Source of the DNA: Burhinus oedicnemus
Lineage: Eukaryota; Chordata; Aves; Charadriiformes; Burhinidae
Direction: 5' to 3'
DNA: 64,000 nucleotides
NCBI GenBank assembly: GCA_008921705.1
Contig: VFFE01007657.1
Location: 829,615 to 893,614, forward strand
Both the position numbers and the translations under genes were made by a program. Under the pieces are notes generated by a model. It had not been told where the DNA came from, ran no database searches, and worked only from the letters and a program-made list of their open reading frames with translations. Positions within the stretch are counted from its first letter, which is position 1. The number at the start of each line of letters is the position of its first letter. Of this stretch, positions 9,901 to 35,900 are shown piece by piece.

Positions 9901-11796
9901 GCAGCAACAACTCCAGTGCCAAAACCAGCAACAGCTGCCAGCTTTTACTTAAGACTCCCACTCAGACACACGGGGATCACATTAGGTCTTTGCCTCCAAG
10001 CAAGGGGTTCTCATCAACACGTTGCCCCAGGAAGGGAGACCTCTACAAAAGACTAGCCTGGTAGAGAGACTGCCCACCCTGTACAGCGACCGTCGTCCTT
10101 GCTTTGCAGATGCACAACCGCCTCTCCCTGTACTCAGACTTTGGCACATCCAATGCAGAGGGCAAGCTAGGTCACTCCTGACCAGCTACACGTGTCATCG
10201 GCAAAAATGTTCCAATTTCCTCCAGGTCACAGAGCGTAACTGCTTCCAAGCTTCTCCGCTCCTGATCTTATTTCTCAAACCACGACAACCCAGAGCCGTT
10301 TTTAAAGCTGGGCTTACAATCTCCCCACAGCAGCTCTCTGGAAAACAGCTGCTCCATGCTAACTCCCAACATCCAACATCTAACCATTAGGCAGGATTTT
10401 ATCTCTCATTGCGTATGGTAAGATGTCTTCCTGGTACACCCTAATTCCTCAATCAAAGGCCTTGCTGTAGAGGCCAAAGGTCCTTGTGAAACTTGGAGAA
10501 GCTGTACTCTGAGCACCACCACCGCACTTTGAAGCTCATTAAGAAGTTATGGCAAAACAGAACTTGTCAAATTAATAAGCTGTTAACTCCTGTTGAGTCT
10601 CTTCACTAGACCAAGGTCAAGAGTTTCCCAAATTACAGTGAACCTGACAAGGAGGAGCAGTAGCCCCTGCAGCTGTGTCCCCAACCACGACGACTGCCTG
10701 TCCCGGCTGCTCTCTGGGGGCGAGGTGACCGGAGCAGGGTAGGACACCTGCAGCCCCACACGTTAGTTGGTCCCACCAAGTCTGCTGGCTTACGAACGAG
10801 AGCACGGCCCCCCACTTACCGAGGTCTGGCCTCTCTTCAGCAACAGCCCTGGCAGCAGGTCCACGCTGGCATCTGCTGCAACAAGACAGTTGGGTTGGTG
10901 AGCACGCGCTGCAGGGAGGCTCCACCAAGCGCTGCCTTAACAGCTGCCCATGCCCAGGCAGGACTGTCCCCTTTCTAACAGGACAAGGGGACCAAAGGGT
11001 GGCTCCTCTCCTTCCACCCCAGCTCGCCCTGCGGGCAGCCAGGTGCTGCTGGCCACAGCTCAGCAGCAGGAACAGAAAGAGGGGTGCACCTGCGAGGGGG
11101 AGCCCGAGGCGCGCAGGGAACCTCTCCCCAAGGTCAAGTGAGTGCACACTCAACGCCCCGAGCCCGTCCCGGCTGCCGGCACCCTAACAGTGGGATGGGA
11201 GGTGTGGGTGGGGAGAGAAGATGTGTGGCTGGAGGCCTCTGGTGGGTGCCACTCACCATATCCATCCGTGATCTGGGAGAGCTGGATGGGGGCGTTCAGC
11301 AGCACCTGGCTGCAGCTCTGGGCCCGGCCTTCGTCCCTGCGAGAGAGGAGGAGGAGGAGGAGGAGGAGGGTGATGGGGACGAGGCGGGGTAAGGGGGGTG
11401 CGGGGGGTGGCCCTTACAGCTGCAGGGTGTTGAAGAGGCGCTGGCAGATCTCCCGGATGGCGCCCTCGTCCTTGGCGTCCTGCGACACCTCCCGCAGCAG
11501 CTCCCCCACCGCCTCCACCAGCTCGTCCACCGACTCGAAGTCGGCCCCGCTGCCGTGCAGGATCCCTGCGGGCACACGGCCACGGCGATGCACACCCCGC
11601 CGCTGTCGCGACGGGCGGCCGCCTGTCGCGATGCGGCCGACAGGGGGCACCCGCCCGCTCCCCCTCCCCGGCCGCCTGTCGCGACATGCGGCGGGGCGGG
11701 AGGCCCGTCACGTCACCGCTCACCCGTCACGTAAGCGAAGACCTCGCCGTCCAGGTCGGGGAACTCGCTGCGGAGGATGTCGGCGCAGGACGCCAT
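792..11796 (-). CDS. ABCF3: ABCF3, ATP-binding cassette subfamily F member 3 (complete, 21 coding exons)
   Basis: Soluble cytosolic ABC ATPase without membrane segments; the family (ABCF/Gcn20) acts with ribosomes and eIF2-kinase signalling, and mammalian ABCF3 is linked to antiviral responses (family knowledge). Exons in transcript order: 11724-11796, 11418-11565, 11257-11336, 10820-10875, 8946-9043, 8708-8830, 8175-8441, 7903-7983, 7305-7364, 6901-6957, 6214-6236, 5492-5547, 5143-5343, 4823-4899, 4553-4597, 4096-4228, 3433-3521, 3143-3234, 2393-2525, 1926-2013, 792-950. All borders are GT/AG and phases agree; the total is 2139 nt, 712 residues plus stop, close to the 709 I recall for human. 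Cassette 1: Walker [10 protein letters not shown] (213-221), signature FSGGW (331-335), Walker B LLLLDE (351-356), H-loop SHD (384-386). Cassette 2: GENGAGKST (528-536), LSGGQ (614-618), YILDE (635-639), SHD (667-669). The start ATG sits in a strong CCGCCATGG context. No break or missing catalytic residue is seen. Confidence 0.97.
1492..1778 (+). mobile_element. CR1 LINE fragment, 3' end, sense to plus strand
   Basis: Lies in the last ABCF3 intron (951-1925). It reads through the typical CR1 3' block: 'cccagtgataggacaagagg', 'gaggaggaacttctttac', 'agaggctgcccagagaggt', then 'ggttggactagatgatctc' near the end. The translation keeps the [16 protein letters not shown] tail of the reverse transcriptase ORF. 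It is 5'-truncated, as most avian CR1 copies are, and antisense to ABCF3. Confidence 0.92.
1926..2013 (-). CDS. ABCF3: ABCF3 exon with Walker B of cassette 2
   Basis: Encodes (C)[29 protein letters not shown]. The DE pair is the Walker B/catalytic glutamate of the second cassette and is followed by the D-loop. Donor GTAAGG, acceptor TTCCAG. Confidence 0.96.
2393..2525 (-). CDS. ABCF3: ABCF3 exon with ABC signature of cassette 2
   Basis: Encodes [20 protein letters not shown] through [24 protein letters not shown] is the ABC signature. The donor is a weak GTAATT, still required by phase for joining to the PNFYILDE exon. Confidence 0.95.
3433..3521 (-). CDS. ABCF3: ABCF3 exon with Walker A of cassette 2
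   Basis: Encodes [30 protein letters not shown] with GENGAGKST as P-loop. The donor used is GTACCT; a second GT seven bases downstream would shift the frame, so 3433 is chosen by protein continuity ([13 protein letters not shown]). Confidence 0.94.
3862..4083 (+). mobile_element. Diverged CR1 LINE fragment
   Basis: Matches the CR1 3' region with many changes: 'cagaggcgcccagtgaaagg', 'caacaggcacaa', 'aaaattcaactggacaagga', 'ccctgcttgtgca'. It ends about 12 bp from the splice donor of the ABCF3 exon at 4096-4228 and lacks the usual terminal octamers. Clearly older than the copies at 1492 and 6301. Confidence 0.8.
4096..4228 (-). CDS. ABCF3: ABCF3 exon leading into cassette 2
   Basis: Encodes [44 protein letters not shown], the start of the second nucleotide-binding domain with its A-loop aromatic residues (FYYDP). 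It joins the exon at 4553-4597 ([16 protein letters not shown]) through a split lysine codon. The donor GTATGTGGG is followed within 12 bp by an antisense CR1 remnant. Confidence 0.95.
5143..5343 (-). CDS. ABCF3: ABCF3 exon with H-loop 1 and inter-cassette linker
   Basis: 67 codons: [49 protein letters not shown] and onward to [19 protein letters not shown] is the cassette 1 switch histidine. The charged, glutamine-rich tail is the helical linker between cassettes, continued by [26 protein letters not shown] in the exon at 4823-4899. Confidence 0.96.
6214..6236 (-). CDS. ABCF3: ABCF3 23-nt microexon encoding Walker B of cassette 1
   Basis: Only 23 bases, bordered by TTTTTCCTAG and GTAAGTCG. 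It supplies (R)PDLLLLD and the first base of the catalytic glutamate codon; the remaining AG of that codon starts the exon at 5492-5547 ([18 protein letters not shown]). Skipping it would remove Walker B and shift the frame. Confidence 0.95.
6301..6756 (-). mobile_element. CR1 LINE fragment with 3' octamer tail
   Basis: At 6301 the plus strand starts 'catagaatcatagaatcg', the inverted CR1 (ATTCTATG)n terminal repeat, followed by 'tttaggttggaaaagacctt' and the inverted body. The minus-strand frame retains CR1 reverse-transcriptase C-terminal phrases ([26 protein letters not shown]). It lies in the ABCF3 intron between exons at 6214 and 6901, in the gene's orientation. The distal end holds a 31-bp tandem duplication. 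Confidence 0.95.
6901..6957 (-). CDS. ABCF3: ABCF3 exon with ABC signature of cassette 1
   Basis: 19 residues, [19 protein letters not shown] plus a split Arg. FSGGW is the ABCF3 form of the signature (the human protein also has FSGGW as I recall it). Donor GTTGGT is weak; acceptor CTCCTCAG. Confidence 0.95.
8175..8441 (-). CDS. ABCF3: ABCF3 exon with Walker A of cassette 1
   Basis: Encodes [37 protein letters not shown] and onward to [32 protein letters not shown]-loop GRNGLGKTT and Q-loop region are intact. The largest exon of the gene (267 nt). It joins the exon at 8708-8830 through a split Arg codon (FGER-VLLAG). Confidence 0.96.
9044..10819 (-). other. ABCF3 intron 4, no recognisable element
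   Basis: 1.8 kb between the exons at 8946-9043 and 10820-10875. It is unique-looking sequence of ordinary composition. I see no CR1, LTR, satellite or additional coding segment. Confidence 0.6.
10820..10875 (-). CDS. ABCF3: ABCF3 exon 4 with tandem NAGNAG acceptor
   Basis: Encodes (A)[18 protein letters not shown]. The acceptor reads TGTTGCAGCAG, so splicing after the first AG gives an extra Ala codon and after the second AG the exon starts at 10872. Both keep frame (712 or 711 residues). Confidence 0.9.
11257..11336 (-). CDS. ABCF3: ABCF3 exon 3
   Basis: Encodes (L)[26 protein letters not shown], matching the family segment SQVLLDAPIQLSKITENY. The preceding intron is only 81 bp and its polypyrimidine tract is a CCT repeat. 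Confidence 0.94.
11340..11370 (-). repeat. (CCT)n microsatellite at a 3' splice site
   Basis: Plus-strand 'ggaggaggaggaggaggagg' immediately next to the ABCF3 exon 3 acceptor. On the gene strand it is a CCT run that forms the pyrimidine tract of an 81-bp intron. Confidence 0.9.
11418..11565 (-). CDS. ABCF3: ABCF3 exon 2
   Basis: Encodes (G)[48 protein letters not shown], the N-terminal helical region before cassette 1. 148 nt with 2-nt overhang on each side, consistent with neighbours. Confidence 0.95.
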
Positions 11797-12060
11797 GGCG
11801 GAAGCCGGAGCGGGGGCCCGGCCGCGGTGCGGCCCGGTGCCGCCGCACGGAGCCCGGCACCGCGGCAGAGACGGAAGGGACGGCGCGGGCGCGGGGGCTG
11901 CCGGGAAGGAGGCGGGAGGCCGCCATGCGCGCGGGGGCCGCCGGGAAGTGGAGTCCGGGGCGGGAGGCGCCTGCGCGGTGCCGCCGTCGGGCCGGCGGCG
12001 CGCCTCCGCCCGCCGAGGCAACAGGGAAAAAACCCCTTCCAAAAAGCGCCAGGGTTCACT
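11560..12060. promoter_or_regulatory. ABCF3: CpG-rich ABCF3 promoter region
   Basis: Very high GC and CpG density around exon 1, no TATA box seen. Contains ETS-like GGAAG cores, a GCCTGCGC NRF1-like site near 11,970, three half-CRE CGTCA words at the exon 1 donor (about 11,706-11,730), and three CTGTCGCGA words in intron 1. The transcription start is inferred to lie within about 100 bp upstream of 11,796; it cannot be placed exactly. Confidence 0.7.
11724..11796 (-). CDS. ABCF3: ABCF3 first coding exon
   Basis: [24 protein letters not shown] plus one base, matching the human N terminus MATCAEILRSEFPEIDGQVFDYVT as I recall it. The ATG has a consensus CCGCCATGG context; donor GGTGAG. Confidence 0.96.
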
Positions 12061-12354
12061 CGGGAGAAGAGCCAGGGCTGCAGGGAGCTGGACGTGCCTC
12101 ACCGAGAGGGCAGCAAGGGCGAGGGCCGCCCGGCTGCAGGCTGGGAAGGCCAGAGCAGCCTCCTTTCCCCAGGGAGCTGCAGCCGGAGTGGAGCACAGGC
12201 ATCGCTGGAAGCCAAAGCATCGCTTGCTCTTTTCATCTACTAACTCCCAGAGAGCCCAGGGCTGGGGAAGCAACAACAGCAAGCCCCGAGACACACCGAC
12301 ACAAGCCCAGCAGCCTCTTGCACCGCAAGCCCCAAAGAGCAGCACGGGTAGCCT
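11850..12354. other. Short AP2M1-ABCF3 intergenic interval
   Basis: About 500 bp between the ABCF3 promoter and the AP2M1 polyadenylation site. The left half is CpG-rich, the right half ordinary. No gene, repeat or conserved coding segment is seen. Confidence 0.6.
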
Positions 12355-13339
12355 TCTCCGTTCTACATACTTTATTAGATTCAGAGCTGGACAAATCACA
12401 AAGTGTACAAAATGGAGACCACACTACCAGAAGCAGGATTGTGGGCAGCAGCAGCATTCCTATGGCCCAGAAGCGTTTGGTAGCAGTGTGGAGAGGGCAG
12501 GCTGGGGCCAGGGGCTCTCACTGCCAATTGCATTTTCAATTCCCGAGGACAGACCCTGTTCACACCCTGACAGAGCTCAGCTGACCCACGCTCCCTGGGA
12601 CAGAGGGGCCACGTTTCCAATTTGTTTGGAAAGGACAGACTGGCTCAAGCCAGCAGCAGGTGGGGGTAAGTGCTCTAAGGACCTGAAATGCTGTGCCACC
12701 CACATACACACCAGCAAGAGTCTAAACCCTCATCCTTTTTGGTCACAAACCTTCCCGCGGCAGGACTCTATACTGACGACTTTGCAAGAAATATAAGCTG
12801 GTGGCGAGATCCGGTGAGCCCACCATCTCCCCTGGCAGAGGCCCAACAAACTCACCACCCCAGGCATCTCAGACTGGTCAGCAACATCTACCACAACAGC
12901 AATAGCTAGTACAGAAGCCAGGGTAACTTCAACTCAGATTTGTCCAGTCTATGTTTAGGTCTATTCTACGAGTACATATGCACAAGAACTTCAAAAATAC
13001 TAGGATATGATGCAAGTAGTGAGACACCAACAGAAGAGGAGTTTAATGGTGGACGTTCCCTAGAAAGATCACGAGAGGATGGGAGTTAGACTAGCCCTTC
13101 CCCACCCTGGGACGGGGAGCAGGAGGCTGACTGCAGCCCTGCGCATGACTGGGTTCTGAACTTCATCTGCAGTGTGGGTGGTAACTGAGCACAGGCAGGC
13201 GAGTCCGCTCCCAAGGTGAGCCACAGGGTCTTTCGATCTGCGTAGAGGGGCCAGGCAGATGTTTTCTCTGAATGTAGTTGAAGACTGAGGAGAGGCAGAG
13301 GATGGCTTGGAGAAGAGGGAGCCCGCCAGCCTGCTGGGG
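12355..13339 (-). other. AP2M1: AP2M1 3' untranslated region
   Basis: About 985 nt from the TAG stop to the AATAAA-directed end. No repeat recognised. Small frames in it are not homologous to known proteins. Confidence 0.8.
12371..12376 (-). terminator. AP2M1: Polyadenylation signal AATAAA of AP2M1
   Basis: TTTATT on plus equals AATAAA on the gene strand, 964 nt after the stop codon; cleavage expected near 12,350-12,360. A variant ATTAAA lies upstream at 13042-13047 and could give a shorter 3' UTR. Confidence 0.8.
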
Positions 13340-29906
<16,567 letters not shown>

Positions 29907-29915
29907 GATGGAATT

Positions 29916-29933
29916 TTAGTCTTCTCTTCCCAT
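29916..29933 (-). promoter_or_regulatory. AP2M1: Upstream ORF in the AP2M1 5' UTR
   Basis: ATGGGAAGAGAAGACTAA: five codons (MGRED) and a stop. It lies in the second exon leader, in a frame not overlapping the main start. The AACATGG context has a G at +4 and A at -3, so recognition by scanning ribosomes is plausible. Confidence 0.7.
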
Positions 29934-29945
29934 GTTGCTTAAGAC

Positions 29946-32900
29946 CTGAAGCAAGAGAGGGCACGTATCAGTAGGCTGCATAGCAACAAGCAGTACAGCA
30001 CACACAGACTTTGACACCTGCCGGCTATTAGCCAAGGCACAGATACCTCTTGTCACACATATGCTCAACTAGAACACAATTCTTACAATACCTGTGGTGG
30101 TAAGGACCTGATAGCACACATCTTGATGCCACAGGAGTAACAAACTCCAGCAGACTGCAGGGAGGGACAAGTGGAGGGCATGCTCAGTGATGTTCCTGAA
30201 AGTCTGATAACGTGGGCTACTTCACCTAATTCATCCTGTTACGTCTGCCCAGGCTAGCACATGGCTGAGGCCCAGCAGGACAGCCAGAGACTCAGGAGCA
30301 GCTTGGATGCTAGAAGTGACTGCCTGCCTCATGCTTATATCCTGGAGAGGAGCACACAGAGCTCCTTACTTAAAAAGGACTATTAGAATCAGTGTTTTGC
30401 TTTGGAGAGGAGGGAAGTAACCTTATTGCTGCAGTTCTAGATTATACTTTTTGATCTGCTGGGATTTTATATGGAAGAGCGTGTGTTCTCAATGCACAGT
30501 ACAAACTGTATATACCACAACAGACCTAAGCCCTAACTACATGCCAGTCTCTCCAGATCAGCATTGCCTCCTGTTTGCTGCAGAACTGCCCCTAAGGGGT
30601 ACACCATAACAAGTACTCAATGAGGAAGCCCGCTGGGAACCAACTGCCTTGTTCCAGACCTAAGGAGCCATGGCAGGAATCCTGATGGAGACCCAGCTGA
30701 GTGACTTCCTGAGCTTGTCTGAAGCAACTCAAGAGCTTAGGTCCAGGTGAGTACACACAGCTAGTATGCATCCTGTAACACATGAGGCCCTGAATGTGAC
30801 TGCAATTTGTAGCCAGGATTGAAGCTTAAAATTAGCACTGAAATAGATGCAGGCTTACTTCTCATTCCATTCATCAGCATGGATGGATCAAGCCTCAAGT
30901 ATTAGCAGTACCTGGCCTATCCCCTCAATGCAAGAAAAAACACGGACCTGGAACCACAGGCAAATCCAAGACCCTTTATTTCTACTATAAAGCGTTTATC
31001 TCCCCAACAACTGAGATACAAATCAGATGCAATTCATAGTTAAGTCTTTTTGTGCTCAGTTCACACAAGCGTCTGAGATGTCACCAAGCTTATTACTGTA
31101 CAGCAGGGGGTTCTTAGCAGCAAGTACACCTTGGTTTATTACTGCTTTTACATAGTTTTTTATATAGCCACGTTACATCCTTTGCTGATCCCTAGCAGCT
31201 CTACTGAGTAACAGTCCAAACTGAGAGCAGTCTGGCTACAAGGTGCCATTGGAGTGGGGGATCTCAACCATGACCCACTTTAACTGGGGGCTTATGCCTC
31301 AGAAGTTACCCTCTTACATTCCTAATCTTCTGTTTCTTCAAAGGAAGATTACTTTGAAGAGAGCCACAAAGCTAGTGAACATTATTGACACAGAAGACTT
31401 TTTTTAATACACAGCTGCTTCACCAGATCCCATTCCTGTAGTCATATGCACTCCTATTCACTTAGGTCTAAGTCATAATACCCACTCTAGCAGCTGCTTG
31501 GTGGGCTTAGACAACTGTGATAGGGCAAGCCTCATGACCAGGTCTTGGGACGACCACATAGGTATTTCTCAGCTTTGGCATTGCACAGCATTAGATAACC
31601 AACCATCTCCACACTGCTGTTAGGGTGGGTTAGCCTACACCCACTTGTCTGGGGTGGGTGGAAGGGATAGGGAGAGACTAGCCTAGAGACAGATGCTGAC
31701 AGTGAACTGATATGTGTTTGCTCAAGAGCACAGCAAAAATGAAGTTAAAGTGACCTAGCCTCAGATTATCTTAACGGTCAGGAAAAAAAAAAAATACAGA
31801 AGCAATACATCCATCAGATGGACAAAAGGACTTCCAGGGCAGAAGCCTGGAGTATTAAGAGTAATGTACCCTCTAGAAGTTATGTTCAAGAAACTGCAGT
31901 AGCTGCCTATTTGAAGGGACTACTTCAGAAGTGAGTTCTGTGTTAGAACAAGATCTACAATGCAGCCTCTACTTTTAATTTCAGAAAGACAAAAAAACCT
32001 CTTTAAATTTCATAAGCCTTTACATCAACATTTTTAGCTATACCTAATGAGTCCTCAGAGGACACATATTTCTCTGCTATGGGTCTTCAGCTACCAGATG
32101 GCTGCTTCTGCTCATTAAGAGGAAAAAAAAAAAAAAAAAGAATCAAAAAGTCAGTTCTTAAGTCAAAATAGCAGAAACAGACAGACGAGCAGTTCCCAAA
32201 GCCCAATAGTGAGCTTCCTGGCTTTTCCTCCCACATTCTGCTGGTTGAATGTCTCTGGCTATTAACAGGCTGCCTCCTGCCACTTGTCAGTGGCTTCATG
32301 TGACACTGTCATCAACATTTTTTGATGTCTGAGACTCCATCTAGCACAGAATAGGTTTTCAAATATCTTTTTCTTCCATTCCCATTAGTGACACTTCATA
32401 ACTTCAGGACACAAGTATTTCCTTTGCTTCCAGGATAAGTCTCTGTAACCAAACCTATTAAGACAGAGGCAGCACACAGTCCGAGATTCCCACATAGTTA
32501 CAGAGTGGGAAAAGCCTTCTATAGCTGCTCACTGTCCCACATAAGGTGACTGAGTCCCCACACCAAAAGACAGAGACAATCCTGTTGGTCAATAAACAAA
32601 ACCAGGTTCTCAAATTTAAGGAACTGGCTGTACCACAGACTCATGACAACTTACATGAAATACACACAGCCCTAACAGGCATGCAGGAGGCCACTGAAAG
32701 GTAACATGCAGGGCTAGAACCCAAAACACAGAGAATATCTCTTTGAATATAGTTGCCTAAAAAGTCTGGCATATGCTGAAGCCGTAATTTAGCAAACATT
32801 TGAAAGGTCATTCACATAGGCCAAATGATGAAAAAAAAAAGTACCATTATGACAATGAAAGCAACTTGTTGCCTGCTCTAGGAAATTCTTTCCTAATTAG

Positions 32901-35900
32901 TATTTTTTCATTCCAGATTAAGAGACAAGGATGTCTTTTCAGACTGCTACATTGCTGGCTTCCACATTCAGATATGGACTACTTGCTACCGAAGGTGAAG
33001 AGTTTCTGCATCCTCTTTAAGACTTACATTGTATAGAATAGTTTCCTGGAAGCTTATGCAACTGGCAAAGCTGGATCATATGAATCCCACAAACCCTTTC
33101 CAGAAGATTCCTAGAAAGCACATCCTAGTCTTAAAAAAAAAAAAAATAATCTCCCCTCTTGGGTTTTAATGCTGCTTAAGTTATTTGTTTCACTATTTTT
33201 AGCATAAAGGAAACGTCTGCTTTGATGAGCCACAGGATCAGACACACGGCATATACAAGACCCAGCCTCTTGCTCACACAACAAGCCAATCGCCTTCTGA
33301 AAAAGCCTTGATTTGAATATTTCCTACATTTCTATAAAACATGTAGAAGACTGCTGACCAAGCTTTATGTTGGAAATTAAAAGCCTTCTCTTCGGAAGAT
33401 ATACAAACTTTAAATGTTGATTGAGATAATGAGGCTATGGTTTCTCATATGTTAGAACATATTCTGCAATAGCTTCACTTAAGTTACAGGCAAAAATATC
33501 AACATTTTTAATCACATCACAGTACTAGGCAGAGTCAACTGCTTGCTTATCTTATATGTGAGTAAAAACATGTTAGATGGAAGTAGATACAGCATGATTA
33601 AAGTACTTCTAGTCTTTAAAAAAGTCTTTGTCAATGCAAAGAAATGCTAGACTTCTTCCTTATACAAATATACTGGGAGCCGAGTTCAGGCTTCAAATTT
33701 TTCGTGCACAGTTAGCTCCTAACCTAACCAGCTTCATTTGTACATTTAAGAGACATACTGGTTCATACTGCAGATCTGTTACCTCAGTGTCTTGTCTCTG
33801 ACGTCAGCCATGAAGGGACAGTCAGATAACAGTAAGGACAGGTCAAGAAAACACTCCCCAGGAGATCCTCTTGCAATGGCTTGTTTATTTTAAAAGTCTC
33901 AATGGATCTCTTTAAAGCATTTGCCCAGTCTTCTCTTGAATCTCTGCATCAGCAGCATTCCATGGCAAAAAAAAAAAGTCTACAGTTTTATAACCACTGC
34001 ATAAAACATCCTCCTTTTGTTTTAAGCCTGCTTTTTCTTCCTTACCCAGCTTTGTTTAATACCCTCCAGTTCAAGTGCAGGAAGAAGCAATTAAGAACTA
34101 GCCCCCATACTCTATGTTCAGGCCACACAGGATTTTGCAGATCTTCTCTACTGCTTTCATTGTCCCTTTCCCAGAATGAGATGTTCCCACCTTACTCAGT
34201 TGCTCTTCACAAAGAAATTGCTTTAAGCTTTGGTCTTTCTCAGTGACTTCCTCTAAACGTTTTCCTTCTGGAAGTCAGTGCAAAACTGCACACGTTATTC
34301 AAGATGTAAGCAAACCATGATATAGACAATATGACAATCATTTGGTCTTTTCCTAGTGGTTCTCGATATTTGACTTACATTTTTAAACCACCTCTCAGCA
34401 AGAAGCTAATGATTTCATTATCTATCATAACTCTAAGATCACACAGAATTCAGTCTTCAAGGTGATTAACCACACTACAGGTGAAGCTAGAATTGCCTTT
34501 ACTCCCTAATCCACCTACATGCTATATGCACCATTGCACATTTATGTACCTTGAATTTAGTGTGCCATTTTATAGTCCCACCACTGCACCTCTATACCAT
34601 TTTTGACCTACTTTGCCCTTATTACTCCAAATACCCTCATACCTACACCCACGCCCCCCGCCATGACTACTGATGCATACTATCCATGCTACACTAGTAA
34701 TGCAGCTCGATATTGAACAGCTTGCTCGAAGTCAGAAAGGGACTGGCTCTGTGCTATGCAAAGTGTTAACCAGGGGTTGAGGGAGTAGGGTGACTTACTA
34801 CAGATGTAGCCACAGACTCGGGACCATTCTGCCAGTTTTACAATGGCAGTCTACCAGCATTAACATACCAGGGAGATATCCACTAGCATTATTTCACACA
34901 TAGTAGCAGCTTTACTCCATGCCAGTTATGAGCCTCCTCAAGCCTGAAAAACCCTCAATTCTACAGCTCCACAGATTAAACCTGAAATCCCACTTAAGTG
35001 CAATTTACCTATCCATGTCAGACAATCAGTAATGTGTTTCCAGGTACCAAGCAAAGTCACATGGGCTAAGAGCAGTGAATACAGCAAATAGTTTTAGATG
35101 AGCTATCTATAAGGTCTCTGCAGTAGTTGAAGGACACACAGGACACACACAGTATAAACCTCTTGCTGCACTCCCATCTAATGACATCAGGAACCAAAGA
35201 GGTCTCAAGTGCACAAGGTAGTTAACACAATTATATGCAGATCTTCTTTGCTCTGCTTGACTTCTGCACCCCAGCATCTTGATGAATTCCAAGCACTGCA
35301 AGCATTGGTAGCACAACAGCATCAATACAGCTTACAGCAAGTTTGGTTTGGTGCAGTGTTGCTCTCGCACTCAGCCTTCACCAGGTTTACCCACGATGGA
35401 AGTTCAGGGGACACTGACAACATCTCAGTCTTCTGCTCAAGCCTTGCATAACATCCCTCCCAGACACAAGATGAGAGTGACCGCACTCGCTCCCCACTAC
35501 TGAGTTACTTCCATCAGCTAACGGGAGCATGTCCACACAGCTGGAAACTCAAGAGGTAGAATGACGAGCCCAGAGATATATGAACAGATGAGAGGAAAGC
35601 TATACAAAGGGCAGCATGCAAAAGAAAGTTGCTTAAAGCTTAGCAAGAAGAATGGCTCTTTAAGATGACAAAGGCTCTCCTTGAAGTGGCTGCAGTGAAA
35701 ATAAGCCTGCTTTGTTTTGATCCTCATTTGTGTTTCACTACAAGTTTCACAGATACTCATTTCAACTATTTCAAGGTTACACTGCAACTAGATTGAAGTT
35801 TTTAGTGGTACAGTTCAGATTTGGTATGATCTTCCATACGTTTTTAAATAATGAATAGTTTTCTTTTCAGATCAGCTTTGAAAATGAGAGACCCTAATGC

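Noticed and set aside
11340..11370. Glu-rich coding repeat on the plus strand (GAG)n
   Set aside because: It is the pyrimidine tract of an ABCF3 intron read on the wrong strand.
11142..12796. Frames of 480 and 339 codons on the plus strand
   Set aside because: They run antisense through the ABCF3 first exons and CpG island; Arg-rich composition with no homology. Shadows of GC-rich DNA.
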